This document shows positions 49,858 to 61,332 of a stretch of 64,000 nt of DNA, in pieces. Below the pieces are notes generated by a model that worked only from the letters and a program-made list of their open reading frames with translations, had not been told where the DNA came from and did not search any database. How positions within the stretch are numbered: position 1 is the first letter of the stretch; every line of letters begins with the position of its first letter. The stretch comes from Afipia massiliensis (GTDB lineage: Bacteria; Pseudomonadota; Alphaproteobacteria; Rhizobiales; Xanthobacteraceae). The position numbers and the translations under genes are program-made. The stretch covers positions 124,001-188,000 of the forward strand of contig NZ_JACHIJ010000001.1 in the NCBI RefSeq assembly GCF_014203115.1. The letters are read 5' to 3'.

Positions 49858-50568
49858 TTAGTGACCGGCGCTCTGGCCGCCGTCGACATGAAGGATTTCG
49901 CCCGTCACGAAGCCAGCGGATTCAAGGTACAGAACTGCGTTCACGATATCGCTCATTTCGCCCATGTGCTTGACCGGATGAAGCGCAGCAAGAAACTCAT
50001 GTGTCTCGGGCGGGTGCATCGGAGACTTGATGATGCCGGGCGACACGGCATTCACGCGGATGCCCTTGCCTGCATACTCGATCGCCAGCGCCTTGGTCGC
50101 CGAGTTGATGCCGCCCTTGGTGAGATTGGCCAGCACCGTCGGCACGCTCGCGGTCGGATTATCGGTCAGGCTGGTCGTAATGCTGACGATATGACCGGAG
50201 CCCTGCTTCAGCATTTCAGCCGCCGCACGCTGCGTGATGTGGAAGAAGCCGGCAACGTTGGTCGCGATCTTCGACGTGAAGTCCTCGACCGTGTATTCCG
50301 CGAACGGCTTGGCGATGAAGATGCCAGCATTGTTGACCAGCGTGTCGATCCGGCCGAAACGCGAGAGCGCTTCCTTGACGATACGATCGGCTGTCTCCGG
50401 TTCGCCGATGTCGCCAGCGACGGCCAGAATATCCGGATCGCTGCCCTGCTTGATCGAGCGTGACGTTGCGACGACGCGGTAGTTACGATCCCGGTACGCC
50501 TTGACCAGGCTGGCGCCGATCCCTTGGGATGCGCCGGTGACAATGGCAACTTTTTGCTGATTGCTCAT
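49858..50568 (-). CDS. Short-chain dehydrogenase/reductase lacking the usual catalytic Tyr
   Basis: Rossmann-fold protein of the classical SDR type, 236 residues. The NAD(P)-binding TGASQGIGASLV is at residues 11-22 and the NNAG motif at 79-82 (LVNNAGIF). The catalytic Ser is likely Ser133 in SITTSLTDNP. At the YxxxK position the sequence is VLANLTKGGINS: Lys151 is kept, but the position four residues before it is Ala147, with no tyrosine in the whole segment from 134 to 164. The C-terminal RVNAVSPGIIKSPMH is normal. It may use a different acid or have lost oxidoreductase activity. It is co-directional with the LysR gene upstream and the tautomerase gene downstream. Confidence 0.88.
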   Translation of the reverse strand: MSNQQKVAIVTGASQGIGASLVKAYRDRNYRVVATSRSIKQGSDPDILAVAGDIGEPETADRIVKEALSRFGRIDTLVNNAGIFIAKPFAEYTVEDFTSKIATNVAGFFHITQRAAAEMLKQGSGHIVSITTSLTDNPTASVPTVLANLTKGGINSATKALAIEYAGKGIRVNAVSPGIIKSPMHPPETHEFLAALHPVKHMGEMSDIVNAVLYLESAGFVTGEILHVDGGQSAGH

Positions 50569-50682
50569 GATCTGCCTCGATGATGTCCCAGCGGGCGGAG
50601 TGCTGCTGGTGGCCGCTCAGGGCCGGTGACCATCGTTCTATGGCGTCTCAAGAGGCGGCAGAATTGCCGCTGTTCGGCAGGC

Positions 50683-50705
50683 ATTCTTCCCTCGATCGGA
50701 AGAAT
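50683..50705. other. Stem-loop between the LysR and SDR genes
   Basis: ATTCTTCC (50683-50690) and GGAAGAAT (50698-50705) pair exactly around a seven-base loop, ten bases past the LysR stop. A second small hairpin, GCGGCA-GAAT-TGCCGC, lies next to it at about 50655-50670. Neither has a T tract. They may separate the regulator transcript from the SDR transcript, or mark the region where the SDR promoter lies. Confidence 0.35.
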
Positions 50706-50714
50706 AACCCTCAA

Positions 50715-51650
50715 TCAGGAACTCATTGCCCCCGCCTCTGCTGAAAGCCTGGCGAACTCCGCCCGCAGGCGCGGAAGGGCAAAATCCACGAAAGCGCGGA
50801 CTTTCGGCACCGCCAGCCGGCCATGCGGCAAAACGAAATGAACCGGCATGGCCGGCGGTTCGGCATCGCGCAGCAGGAGCTTCAGCGATCCATCCTGCAC
50901 CCGTTCGGCTACGTGATAGGTGTAAAGCCGCGTCACGCCATGGCCGTCTACCGCGGCGCCGAGTGCTGCCCGCACGCTGTTGACGACGAAGCGCGGCTTG
51001 AAGTGAACAGACCGCGCGATCGAACTTCCTGCGACCGGCGGAAAGACCCACGTGTCATGCCCCATATGCGTGGTGGTCACGATTTGATGCTTGGTCAGAT
51101 CGGCCGGCTCGTTGATGTCGGGATGCGCAGCCAGATAACGCGGCGAGGCGGCGACCACCCGCTTGACGCCGCTGCCGATCCGAACAGCGACCATCGCGGA
51201 GTCCGGAAGTTCGGCGACACGGAGCGCGATGTCGATGCCTTCTTCGACGAGGTTGGCGTGGCGGTCGAGCAGGACGAGGTTCACCGAGACCGCAGGGAAT
51301 GCATCAAGATAGGCATTGATGATGGGACGGAGGATTTCTTCGCCGCTGATCGGCGGTGCGGTGATCGTCAGCGTTCCGCGCGGAGCGGCGCGCTCGCCCG
51401 CGGCGGACAAATCGGCCTCTTCGAGTTCGATCAGGACGCGCCGGCACGCGGCGGCATATCGCTCACCCGCTTCACTCAGCTTGATCGAACGCGTGGTGCG
51501 GTGAAGCAGTTCGGCGCCGACATGATGCTCCAGAAAAGCAATCGCCCGGCTGACTGCGGCGGGTGACCGCCCGAGCCGGCGGCCTGCAGCGGCGAGGCTG
51601 CCTTCATCGAGGGCAGCCACGAACACCTTCATCGCTTCGATACGGTCCAT
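50715..51650 (-). CDS. LysR-family transcriptional regulator
   Basis: One-component regulator, probably acting on the SDR and tautomerase genes downstream. The start at 51650 (MDRIEAMKVFVAALDEGSLA), with GGAAGG upstream, gives 311 residues. The N-terminal winged helix-turn-helix is clear (SLAAAGRRLGRSPAAVSRAI, AFLEHHVGAELLHRTTRSIK), and the periplasmic-binding-like effector domain runs from about residue 90 (LTITAPPISGEEILRPIINA). A longer frame upstream runs through the direct repeat and is not used. Unlike many LysR systems it is on the same strand as its likely targets. Confidence 0.92.
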   Translation of the reverse strand: MDRIEAMKVFVAALDEGSLAAAGRRLGRSPAAVSRAIAFLEHHVGAELLHRTTRSIKLSEAGERYAAACRRVLIELEEADLSAAGERAAPRGTLTITAPPISGEEILRPIINAYLDAFPAVSVNLVLLDRHANLVEEGIDIALRVAELPDSAMVAVRIGSGVKRVVAASPRYLAAHPDINEPADLTKHQIVTTTHMGHDTWVFPPVAGSSIARSVHFKPRFVVNSVRAALGAAVDGHGVTRLYTYHVAERVQDGSLKLLLRDAEPPAMPVHFVLPHGRLAVPKVRAFVDFALPRLRAEFARLSAEAGAMSS

Positions 51651-51679
51651 ACGTCGCCTTCCGTGTCGTGCCGCTCCGG

Positions 51680-51731
51680 CAATGCTAGCGGAAGCGACCG
51701 GACAGAACAGCGGAACGGATACGGAATACGC
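51680..51731. repeat. 52-bp direct repeat, right copy
   Basis: Partner of the copy at 49502-49553, same orientation, 43 of 52 bases equal by hand count. It lies 29 bases upstream of the LysR start and 54 bases past the glnS stop codon. In both copies the minus strand is open and reads a similar peptide (SVPLFCPVASASIA here, SVPLSSPIASASIA in the other), which reflects the shared DNA. Confidence 0.8.
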
Positions 51732-51785
51732 AAGACAATTGCGTCGCGAGCACCTGCTTCGGTGCTCGCGTTCACAGCGATTCAA

Positions 51786-53456
<1,671 letters not shown>

Positions 53457-53668
53457 TGGTACCCCTTTAAGCTGGGCCCTATGTGCCAAATCCGGGAGGC
53501 CACGCCAAGTGCCGCCCGGCGGTGACCTGACCGGACGTTTTGCTGGCAGAACCCCGGATCGGGTAACCCGAGCGTGTAAAATCCGCTGCAATTCCTGCTG
53601 AGACAGTGTGCCGTTGTTGTGATAAACGCCCGCCGATAACCTGACCGAGATGGATCGAACCGCCTGAA

Positions 53669-55099
53669 ATGACCGAAACCGTTGTTACCCGCTTTGCGCC
53701 GTCCCCGACCGGCTTCCTCCATATCGGCGGCGCGCGCACCGCGCTGTTCAACTGGCTTTACGCACGCAAACGCAGCGGCAAGATGCTGCTGCGGATCGAG
53801 GATACCGACCGCGAACGCTCGACCGATGCCGCCATCACGGCGATCCTCGACGGCCTGAAATGGCTCGGGATCGAGTGGGACGACGAGACGATCTATCAGT
53901 TTTCCCGCGCCCCGCGGCATCGTGAAGTCGCCGAGCAACTACTCGCCGAGGGCAAGGCCTATCGCTGCTACGCGACCGCAGAGGAACTGACGCAGATGCG
54001 CGAGGCGGCCAAGGCCGAGGGCCGCGCGATCCGCTACGATGGCCGCTGGCGCGACCGCGATCCATCGGAAGCCCCTGCCGACCTCAAGCCTGTCATCCGG
54101 CTTCGTGCGCCCCTGACCGGCGAGACCGTGATCGAGGATCAGGTCCAGGGCCGCGTGGTCTGGCAGAACGAAAATCTCGACGACCTCGTGCTGCTGCGTT
54201 CCGACGGCAACCCCACCTACATGCTGGCCGTGGTGGTGGACGATCACGACATGGGCGTCACCCACGTCATTCGCGGCGACGACCACCTGATCAACGCCGC
54301 ACGCCAGAAGCACATCTATGACGCCCTCGGCTGGAGCGTGCCGGTGATGGCGCATATTCCGCTGATCCACGGCCCCGACGGCTCCAAGCTGTCGAAGCGG
54401 CACGGCGCGCTCGGCGTCGATGCCTATCGCGCCCTGGGATACCTGCCGGAAGCGCTGCGGAACTACCTCGTGCGTCTCGGCTGGAGCCACGGCGATCAGG
54501 AAATCTTCTCGACCGAAGAGATGATCAAGGAATTCGACTTGCCGGCGATCGGGCGCTCCGCTGCGCGGTTCGATTTCGCCAAGCTCGAAAATCTCAACGG
54601 CCATTACATCCGCAACGCCGACGACAAGGCGCTGGTGGCGGCGTTCGAGGATGTGCTCCAATTCGTCCCCAACGGCGCAGCCATCGGCGCCAAGCTGAAC
54701 GACACGACCCGGTCCCAGTTGCTTGCCGCCATGCCGGGCCTGAAGGAGCGCGCAAAGACCATCATTGAGCTGATCGACAGTTCGAACTTTATCTTTGCCG
54801 ACCGGCCGCTGGAGCTTGAGCCAAAGGCCGCGGCGGTCCTCACGCCCGACACGCGCAAGCTGATTGGGGAACTTCGCTCGGTGCTGGAAACGGTCACTCC
54901 GTGGGCAGCAGATACCGCCGAGGCTGCCATGCGAACCTTTGCCGAGGCAAAGAACCTCAAACTCGGAGCGATTGCACAACCGCTGCGCGTGGCTCTGACC
55001 GGACGGACGACCTCCCCCGGAATCTTCGATGTTTTGGCCGTGCTGGGCAGGCAAACCTGCCTGGAACGCCTGCAGGATCAGGCTGAAGGCCCTTGGTGA
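53669..55099 (+). CDS. gltX: Glutamyl-tRNA synthetase
   Basis: Charges tRNA(Glu) with glutamate. The 476-residue product starts [20 protein letters not shown], holding the HIGH motif as LHIG, with [15 protein letters not shown] following and the KMSKS equivalent as [18 protein letters not shown]. The helical anticodon-binding domain ends with [19 protein letters not shown]. Length fits bacterial GluRS. It is followed by gltA after 161 bases without a gene, probably holding the gltA promoter. Confidence 0.97.
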   Translation: MTETVVTRFAPSPTGFLHIGGARTALFNWLYARKRSGKMLLRIEDTDRERSTDAAITAILDGLKWLGIEWDDETIYQFSRAPRHREVAEQLLAEGKAYRCYATAEELTQMREAAKAEGRAIRYDGRWRDRDPSEAPADLKPVIRLRAPLTGETVIEDQVQGRVVWQNENLDDLVLLRSDGNPTYMLAVVVDDHDMGVTHVIRGDDHLINAARQKHIYDALGWSVPVMAHIPLIHGPDGSKLSKRHGALGVDAYRALGYLPEALRNYLVRLGWSHGDQEIFSTEEMIKEFDLPAIGRSAARFDFAKLENLNGHYIRNADDKALVAAFEDVLQFVPNGAAIGAKLNDTTRSQLLAAMPGLKERAKTIIELIDSSNFIFADRPLELEPKAAAVLTPDTRKLIGELRSVLETVTPWAADTAEAAMRTFAEAKNLKLGAIAQPLRVALTGRTTSPGIFDVLAVLGRQTCLERLQDQAEGPW

Positions 55100-55260
55100 C
55101 TAACGCAAGGCTGCCCAAACTTTAGGTGCAGCCTACCTATCTTGCAGCGCACACAGCAATAAGCTACCCATTCGGGCCACACTTCTGGAATAAAGCGCCT
55201 ACGTCCCTATATGGCCGTAAGCGTCACTCGCCCTGAGCAACACTTACCGGGGACTTCACG

Positions 55261-56565
55261 ATGGATGCAAAGACCAACACCAAAAAAGCAACGCTGACGG
55301 TTGAAGGGAAGACCGTCGATTTCCCGGTGATGACCGGCACGGTCGGGCCGGACGTGATCGACATCAGCAAGCTTTACGCCCAGACCGGGATGTTCACTTA
55401 CGACCCCGGCTTTACCTCGACCGGTAGTTGCGAATCCAAGATTACCTACATCGACGGCGACGAAGGCATCCTGCTGTATCGCGGTTACCCCATCGAACAG
55501 CTCGCCCAGAAAGGCGACTTCCTCGAGACCTGTTACCTGCTGCTGTACGGCGAACTGCCGAGCAAGGCTCAGAAGGAAGACTTCGATCAGCGCGTCACGA
55601 ACCACACGATGGTTCATGAGCAGGTCGCTCGCTTCTTCCAGGGCTTCCGCCGCGATGCTCACCCGATGGCCGTCATGGTGGCCTCGGTCGGCGCTCTGGC
55701 CGCGTTCTATCACGACTCGACCGACATCAACGATCCGCACCAGCGGATGGTCGCCTCGATACGGATGATCGCGAAGATCCCGACGCTGGCTGCGATGGCC
55801 TTCAAGTACAACATCGGCCAGCCCTTCGTGTATCCGAAGAACTCGCTCGATTTCGCATCGAACTTCCTGCGCATGTGCTTCGCGGTGCCGTGCGAGGATT
55901 ACAAGGTCAATCCAGTGATGGCGGAAGCCCTGGACAAGATCTTCATCCTTCACGCCGACCACGAGCAGAACGCGTCGACGTCGACCGTGCGCATCGCGGG
56001 TTCGTCCGGCGCCAATCCATTCGCCTGTATCGCTGCCGGCATCGCCTGCCTGTGGGGACCGGCTCACGGCGGCGCGAACGAAGCCGCGCTGCAGATGCTG
56101 GCCGAGATCGGCACCGTGGACAAGATTCCGGAATTCATCGCCAAGGTGAAGGACAAGAACAGCACCGTCCGCCTGATGGGCTTCGGCCACCGCGTCTACA
56201 AGAACTACGATCCGCGCGCGAAGATCATGCAGCAGATGTGTCACAAAGTGCTGGCGGAAACCGGCCACCAGAACGACCCGCTGCTCCATGTCGCCATGGA
56301 ACTCGAGAAGATCGCGCTGAGCGACGAATACTTCATCCAGCGCAAGCTTTATCCGAACGTCGATTTCTATTCGGGCATCACGCTGAAGGCGATGGGCTTC
56401 CCCACCTCGATGTTCACCGTGCTGTTCGCGGTCGCGCGCACCGTCGGCTGGATCAGCCAGTGGAGCGAAATGATCCAGGACCCGCAGCAGAAGATCGGCC
56501 GTCCGCGCCAGCTCTACACCGGCGCGACCACTCGCGACTATGTCGGGATCGACAAGCGCAAGTAA
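55261..56565 (+). CDS. gltA: Citrate synthase
   Basis: First enzyme of the TCA cycle, joining acetyl-CoA and oxaloacetate. The 434-residue product has catalytic His residues in [15 protein letters not shown] and [15 protein letters not shown], the signature [14 protein letters not shown] and the late catalytic Asp in [15 protein letters not shown]-terminal residues form the extra beta region seen in hexameric type II citrate synthases ([20 protein letters not shown]). A strong terminator lies 20 bases past the stop. Confidence 0.98.
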   Translation: MDAKTNTKKATLTVEGKTVDFPVMTGTVGPDVIDISKLYAQTGMFTYDPGFTSTGSCESKITYIDGDEGILLYRGYPIEQLAQKGDFLETCYLLLYGELPSKAQKEDFDQRVTNHTMVHEQVARFFQGFRRDAHPMAVMVASVGALAAFYHDSTDINDPHQRMVASIRMIAKIPTLAAMAFKYNIGQPFVYPKNSLDFASNFLRMCFAVPCEDYKVNPVMAEALDKIFILHADHEQNASTSTVRIAGSSGANPFACIAAGIACLWGPAHGGANEAALQMLAEIGTVDKIPEFIAKVKDKNSTVRLMGFGHRVYKNYDPRAKIMQQMCHKVLAETGHQNDPLLHVAMELEKIALSDEYFIQRKLYPNVDFYSGITLKAMGFPTSMFTVLFAVARTVGWISQWSEMIQDPQQKIGRPRQLYTGATTRDYVGIDKRK

Positions 56566-56584
56566 GCGCAACACCACTCTCAAC

Positions 56585-56616
56585 AAAAAGGCCGGTGCTC
56601 TTGCACCGGCCTTTTT
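56585..56616 (+). terminator. Strong bidirectional terminator between gltA and lpxB
   Basis: AAAAAGGCCGGTGC, a four-base loop (TCTT) and GCACCGGCCTTTTT form a perfect 14-base-pair stem whose outer A-U part gives T tracts on both strands. It lies between the convergent gltA and lpxB genes, 20 bases past the gltA stop and 26 bases past the lpxB stop, so it can end both transcripts. Confidence 0.95.
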
Positions 56617-56641
56617 CGTTGCGTGCTGGCAAGCGACGTGA

Positions 56642-57817
56642 TTAGCGCATCGTCGCGATCACTCCGTCCGCGGCCAGTTCGCTCGGCCGTTTGCCGCCCG
56701 TGGACATGATCTGCTCCAGCCGGCCGAAGGCTTCCACTTGCCGCTGCCGCGCAGGCGTATCGCCCAGAATGTCCCGCAATGCCGGCGCGAGTTTTTCCGC
56801 CGTGAAATCCTGTTGCAGAAATTCCGGGATCACGTTTTCACCGAGAATGAGATTGGCCAGAATGATCGACGATGTCTGGATCACACGGCGCGCAACGAAG
56901 GCCTCGATCTCCGTGACGCGATAGGCTGTCACCATCGGCACGCCGGCCAGAGCCAGTTCAAGTGTCACTGTGCCGGACTTCGCGAGCGCTGCACGCGCCG
57001 TCCGGAACGCAGCCCTCTTGTCGCTGTCGCTGACCACGATCCTCGGCTGCACAGGCCACCTTTCGGCAGCCGTGCGGACGCTGTCCAGCAATTCGGGTGT
57101 GGTCGGCAATACCGGCTCGAACGTCACACCCTGAGAGCGCAACAGCCGCAGCGTTTCGCCAAAAATCGCCATGTTGCGCTTAATCTCGCTACGGCGGCTT
57201 CCCGGTAACACGACCAGCAGCGGCGGCGCGGCGGTCCTGCGCGCCAGTTCCTGCGCATTCGGTAGCAACGCATCGAGTTCGTCCAGCAAAGGATGACCGA
57301 CGTAGCTGCACGGCGGACCAGCCAACTTGCGGTGAACCTCTGTCTCAAACGGCAACACCGCAAGAACACGATCGACATAGGCGCGCATCTTCTTCGCGCG
57401 TCCGCCTCGCCAGACCCAGACAGTGGGCGGAACATAGTTCACGACAGGGATCGAAGGATCGCGGGCACGAACGCGACGCGCCACACGATGGGTGAAATCC
57501 GGACTGTCGATCAGCACCAGAACATCGGGCTGCTCCTTCAGGACTGCGTCGGTTGCATCACGAAGACGCTGAAGGATCATCGGCAGCTTCTTCGGGATCG
57601 AAGCAAAACCAATGATCGACAATCCCTCGACTGAAACCAGCGATACGAGCCCCTGCTCCGCCATGTGACGGCCGCCGATCCCAACCAGCCTCACCGCAGG
57701 TCCGAGCCGCTCGCGCAACGCCGTCATCAACCCTGCACCGAGCCGGTCGCCGGATTCCTCCGCAGCGATCAGGAATATCGTTCGTGGTGCTTCAGGATGA
57801 GCGGGGCTCGTACTCAC
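56642..57817 (-). CDS. lpxB: Lipid-A-disaccharide synthase, GTG start
   Basis: Glycosyltransferase (GT19) that joins lipid X to UDP-2,3-diacylglucosamine, giving the lipid A disaccharide. The 391-residue product has IAAEESGDRLGAGLMTALRE at the N-terminus, VLIDSPDFTHRVARRVRA, NYVPPTVWVWRGGRAKKMRA and VLPGSRRSEIKRN, all LpxB signatures. The start is GTG overlapping the lpxI stop codon by four bases (GTGA), indicating coupling. It ends the lpxD-fabZ-lpxA-lpxI-lpxB run at a shared terminator. Confidence 0.97.
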   Translation of the reverse strand: MSTSPAHPEAPRTIFLIAAEESGDRLGAGLMTALRERLGPAVRLVGIGGRHMAEQGLVSLVSVEGLSIIGFASIPKKLPMILQRLRDATDAVLKEQPDVLVLIDSPDFTHRVARRVRARDPSIPVVNYVPPTVWVWRGGRAKKMRAYVDRVLAVLPFETEVHRKLAGPPCSYVGHPLLDELDALLPNAQELARRTAAPPLLVVLPGSRRSEIKRNMAIFGETLRLLRSQGVTFEPVLPTTPELLDSVRTAAERWPVQPRIVVSDSDKRAAFRTARAALAKSGTVTLELALAGVPMVTAYRVTEIEAFVARRVIQTSSIILANLILGENVIPEFLQQDFTAEKLAPALRDILGDTPARQRQVEAFGRLEQIMSTGGKRPSELAADGVIATMR

Positions 57818-58668
57818 AACGGCAGTCCCGTGACGAACAGCCCGGCCTGATCGGCCTTCGCGGTCATCACATCGGCCTCGGCAACGAGCGAATGTCCGGC
57901 AACGGTACCGATGCCGGCAAGACCCGCGGCTACGATGCCGTCAATGGTCCTTGGACCGAGCGTCGGCAGGTCGAAGCGCAAGTCCTGGCTGGTCTTCGGC
58001 GTCTTGACCAGCACACCGCGGCCCGTCTTGGCGCGAATTCGCTTCTCTTCGCGCAGCCGCTCGACCCGAGCCAGAAGTGCGTCCGTACCCTCGATGTCTT
58101 CGACAGCGACGACGTGACCGTCAATGACCACGACGGCCTGACCGACGTCGAAGGGGCCGAGCGCCCGCAGCAGGTCGCGTCCTTTTGCAATGTCGGCCAG
58201 AGCGTCAGCGTCAGGAACCCGGCGTGTGAGGCTTCCTTCCGGCATCAGCAGTTCAGGCGCGACGTCTCCGATGCCAACGACGCGAAAGCCGTAGCGTTCA
58301 AAAATGCGGCTCACGCCCGACAACAGATGATCGTCGCCGCCGCGCAGCGCCGCTGCGATCGCGGGTATGGCGCGCACGGTGCCCCAGTCAAGACGAACGT
58401 CCGACAGTGCCGGCCTCACCATCCCGCCGAGGAATACGATGTCGCGGCATCCTTCGGACCGTATCAGCCGGGTCAGCCGGCCGACCTGGCCGAGCGCAAC
58501 CCAATGATGCGGAAACTGCGTCACGCGAACCGGATCGCAAAAGCCCCTGACGGCAAATATAAACGGCGCGATCCCCCGTGCGCGCAGCGCCTCCGCGACC
58601 GAGAACGGCAGCACACCGCCTCCTGCAATGATGCCGACTGTCGCGGATATTTCGGGACCTGCTGTCAT
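57814..58668 (-). CDS. lpxI: UDP-2,3-diacylglucosamine pyrophosphatase LpxI
   Basis: Hydrolyses UDP-2,3-diacylglucosamine to lipid X and UMP, the step done by LpxH in E. coli. The 284-residue product has the family N-terminus VGIIAGGGVLPFSVAEALRA, then GQVGRLTRLIRSEGCRDIVF, GGDDHLLSGVSRIFERYGF and the C-terminal DLPTLGPRTIDGIVAAGLAG with a conserved Asp. It lies between lpxA and lpxB with four-base overlaps on both sides (its ATG overlaps the lpxA TGA), a layout typical of alphaproteobacteria, which use LpxI. Confidence 0.93.
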   Translation of the reverse strand: MTAGPEISATVGIIAGGGVLPFSVAEALRARGIAPFIFAVRGFCDPVRVTQFPHHWVALGQVGRLTRLIRSEGCRDIVFLGGMVRPALSDVRLDWGTVRAIPAIAAALRGGDDHLLSGVSRIFERYGFRVVGIGDVAPELLMPEGSLTRRVPDADALADIAKGRDLLRALGPFDVGQAVVVIDGHVVAVEDIEGTDALLARVERLREEKRIRAKTGRGVLVKTPKTSQDLRFDLPTLGPRTIDGIVAAGLAGIGTVAGHSLVAEADVMTAKADQAGLFVTGLPL

Positions 58669-59495
58669 CGCGTTTCGAGGTGAGCACGCTCGGTTGATTT
58701 GTTGGGATTGTTATGGGCCATGCAGAGCGGACGCTTGTTGCCGTCGTCAATGAACGTCAGAATTTCCGCAATCGCAGGGTCGCTGTCAGCCATTGGTCGC
58801 ACAGCCGCAAGCCGGTCGGAAAAGACGCCGCCACCATGGAAGAGCTGCTGATAGAATTCACGCACAAGCTGGAGGCGCTTGTGGGTGAATTTCCTCCGTC
58901 GCATGCCGACCACGTTCAATCCTTCAAGATGCGCAAACTGACCGCTCGCGAGACCGTAGGGAATGACGTCGTGCCGCAACCCGGAAACACCGCCGATCAT
59001 GGCTTGGGATCCGATCCGGACAAATTGATGTGCCGCCGACAGGCCGCCTACAAATACATAGTCGCCGACTTCGCAATGGCCGCCGAGCTGCACTCCGTTC
59101 GCAAGAATGACATCGTTGCCGAGCTGACAATCGTGCGCGACATGACTATAGGCCATGAAAAATCCGCGCGCGCCGATGCGGGTGATGCCGCCTCCGGCGA
59201 CCGTACCTGTGTTGATCGTGACAGATTCACGGATCATGCAGCTTTCGCCTATCTCGAGCCTCGTCACTTCCCCACGGTGACCCGAAGACTGCGGCGGCGT
59301 GCCGAGCGAAGCGAATGGATAAACTGTGCAGCCTGCGCCGAGTGTGGTTTGACCGGCGATGTTGACATGGGCGTGCAGCTTGCAGTCCGCGCCGATCGTC
59401 ACGTTCGGTCCCACCACACAGTAAGGACCAATTGAGGCTCCATCTCCGATGACGGCTCCGTCCTCAACTCGCGCCGTTGGATCGATCTTGCTCAT
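58665..59495 (-). CDS. lpxA: UDP-N-acetylglucosamine acyltransferase
   Basis: First step of lipid A synthesis: transfers a 3-hydroxyacyl chain from ACP to UDP-GlcNAc. The 276-residue product has left-handed beta-helix hexapeptide repeats (IDPTARVEDGAVIGDGASIG and so on) for about 190 residues. The catalytic His lies in MAYSHVAHDCQLGND, and GGVSGLRHDVIPYGLASGQF is the substrate-side signature. A helical C-terminal part ends the protein. It starts after a 150-base gap from fabZ, the largest within the lpx block, which may hold an internal promoter. Confidence 0.97.
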   Translation of the reverse strand: MSKIDPTARVEDGAVIGDGASIGPYCVVGPNVTIGADCKLHAHVNIAGQTTLGAGCTVYPFASLGTPPQSSGHRGEVTRLEIGESCMIRESVTINTGTVAGGGITRIGARGFFMAYSHVAHDCQLGNDVILANGVQLGGHCEVGDYVFVGGLSAAHQFVRIGSQAMIGGVSGLRHDVIPYGLASGQFAHLEGLNVVGMRRRKFTHKRLQLVREFYQQLFHGGGVFSDRLAAVRPMADSDPAIAEILTFIDDGNKRPLCMAHNNPNKSTERAHLETR

Positions 59496-59645
59496 CAGCC
59501 CCTCTTGTGCCTGCTTGCCTTTCGCTCAGCCGAAAACTAACCGTGCAGACGATATGACATCGTTATAGTGCAAGCCCGTCCATCATCTGGAATGAAAGAC
59601 GGCACGCGCATGGTCATCAATTGTTACGCATGATGACAGGACGCG

Positions 59646-60104
59646 TCAGTCGGCCAGCATCGCGCCGACATCGGCTTCCGCGACCACTTCGCCGTTAACC
59701 TTGGCGTCGCCGTGAAACCACCACATGTCCCGCCGCCGCGTCACAAGCTTCATATGATAGTGGATGATATCGCCCGGCCCCGTCGGCTTGCGAAACTTGC
59801 ATTTATCGATGGTCAGAAAATACACCGCCGTCGGACGATCTGTTTCAGTCGACAGCATGCCGATCACGCCGGCGGTCTGCGCCATGCCCTCGATCATCAG
59901 CACGCCGGGATAGATCGGGCGGTTAGGGAAATGCCCCAGAAACTGCGGTTCGTTGGCGGATACGTTCTTGATGCCGATTCCGCTGAAATCCTTGCGGATA
60001 TCGATCACCCTGTCGATCAGCAGCATGGGATAGCGATGCGGCAGAGTTTTCAGGATCTGCCCGATATCCACGGCCTCGATGGTGATTGGCGCCTTCTCGT
60101 CCAT
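59646..60104 (-). CDS. fabZ: 3-hydroxyacyl-[acyl-carrier-protein] dehydratase FabZ
   Basis: Hot-dog fold dehydratase of fatty acid elongation, shares its 3-hydroxyacyl-ACP substrates with LpxA and LpxD. The 152-residue product has [17 protein letters not shown] and the active-site segment [20 protein letters not shown], which supplies the catalytic His and Glu. Its ATG shares one base with the lpxD stop (TAATG), indicating coupling. The lpxD-fabZ-lpxA order is conserved in proteobacteria. Confidence 0.97.
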   Translation of the reverse strand: MDEKAPITIEAVDIGQILKTLPHRYPMLLIDRVIDIRKDFSGIGIKNVSANEPQFLGHFPNRPIYPGVLMIEGMAQTAGVIGMLSTETDRPTAVYFLTIDKCKFRKPTGPGDIIHYHMKLVTRRRDMWWFHGDAKVNGEVVAEADVGAMLAD

Positions 60105-61189
60105 TATGTCTGTTCCTCGTCGCCCGAACCGGACGGCTTCGATTTCAATTTCGCACTGCCTTCCCGGCCCAGGCGCTCCACCTCAAACAGCTCGCGAAAG
60201 AACTGCTTGATCGGCTTGGCCGGCGAGCCGCCCCAGCGCGCGCCCGGCGGCACGTCGCCGACGACGCTGCTGCGTGCCGCGATCTGCGCCCCGTCGCCGA
60301 TGGTGGCGTGATCGCTCACGCCAATCCGCGCCCCGAGGATAACCCCGTCACCGAGCGTCGAACTGCCCGCAATCCCGCTCTGGCTGACGACGATGCAGTT
60401 CCGCCCGATGGTCACGTTGTGGCCGATCTGGACCAGGTTGTCGATCTTGCTGCCCTCGCCGATCACGGTGTCATTCAGGGCGCCCCGGTCCACCGTCGTC
60501 CCGGCGCCGATCTCGACCCCGTTCTGGATGATGACCCGCCCGGCCTGCGGCACCTTCTGATGCCCTCTCGCGCCCATCAGGTACCCGAACCCATCCTGAC
60601 CGATGCGGCAGCCGGGATGGATGATGACCTCGTTGCCGATGAAGGCGCAGAGGACCGACGCATTCGCGCCGATATTGCAGTCCCGGCCGATCCGGACACC
60701 CGCCCCGATCACCGCACCCGACCCGATCACGGTTCCGGAGCCGATTTCGACATCCGGTCCGATGACCGCGAGCGGATCGACCACGACGTCGTCCTCGAGA
60801 TACGCGGACGGATGCACCACGGCACCGGCCGCGACACCGCTGTTGTCGAACCACGATGCAGGGCGCAGGGTATCGGGATAAAGCGACCGCATCACCGCGA
60901 CAAAGGCCTTGTATGGCTCGGCGACGCGTAAAACCGCGACATGCGGGGGAACGCTGCCCTCCATGCGCTCGTTCACCAGACACGCGCCTGCATGCGTCTG
61001 TTCGAGCTGAGCCGCGTACTTCTTGCTTTCGCAGAATGTCAGATGAGCGGGCCCCGCGCGGTCCAGCGACGCCGCTCCCGCGATGGCCTTGCCGGCGCTC
61101 GATGGGTCGGCGAGCTGCGCACCGGTCAACGCAGCAAGGTCTGCCAGCGTCACCGGTGAAGGACGTTTAAAGAATGTCCCCTGCGTCAT
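60104..61189 (-). CDS. lpxD: UDP-3-O-(3-hydroxyacyl)glucosamine N-acyltransferase
   Basis: Adds the second 3-hydroxyacyl chain in lipid A synthesis. The 361-residue product has the N-terminal uridine-binding domain ([34 protein letters not shown]), then about ten hexapeptide repeats forming a beta-helix ([20 protein letters not shown]) with the catalytic His in [13 protein letters not shown]. It ends with a longer helical tail ([13 protein letters not shown], then a Lys/Ser-rich end). It lies 143 bases downstream of bamA on the same strand. Confidence 0.97.
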   Translation of the reverse strand: MTQGTFFKRPSPVTLADLAALTGAQLADPSSAGKAIAGAASLDRAGPAHLTFCESKKYAAQLEQTHAGACLVNERMEGSVPPHVAVLRVAEPYKAFVAVMRSLYPDTLRPASWFDNSGVAAGAVVHPSAYLEDDVVVDPLAVIGPDVEIGSGTVIGSGAVIGAGVRIGRDCNIGANASVLCAFIGNEVIIHPGCRIGQDGFGYLMGARGHQKVPQAGRVIIQNGVEIGAGTTVDRGALNDTVIGEGSKIDNLVQIGHNVTIGRNCIVVSQSGIAGSSTLGDGVILGARIGVSDHATIGDGAQIAARSSVVGDVPPGARWGGSPAKPIKQFFRELFEVERLGREGSAKLKSKPSGSGDEEQT

Positions 61190-61274
61190 TCCACCCGCCG
61201 CGGTCAGGAAAATGCACTTTCCCGCGACGCGAACTCCGGACCGCAGAAGGAAAATGCCTGCAACAAAATACTTG

Positions 61275-61306
61275 AGCGGGTTCCAACCGGACGGCTGGAA
61301 CCCGCT
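61275..61306 (-). terminator. Perfect 11-bp hairpin after bamA
   Basis: AGCGGGTTCCA (61275-61285) and TGGAACCCGCT (61296-61306) are exact reverse complements around a ten-base loop, 27 bases past the bamA stop on the minus strand. The following minus-strand bases (CAAGTATTTTG) have only a short T stretch. It may dampen read-through from bamA into lpxD rather than stop it. Confidence 0.55.
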
Positions 61307-61332
61307 GTGTTAAGCGCGAGCCCGGTTTGAGC

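Noticed and set aside
55207..56586. 459-codon minus-strand open frame
   Set aside because: Antisense to the citrate synthase gene, which is certain.
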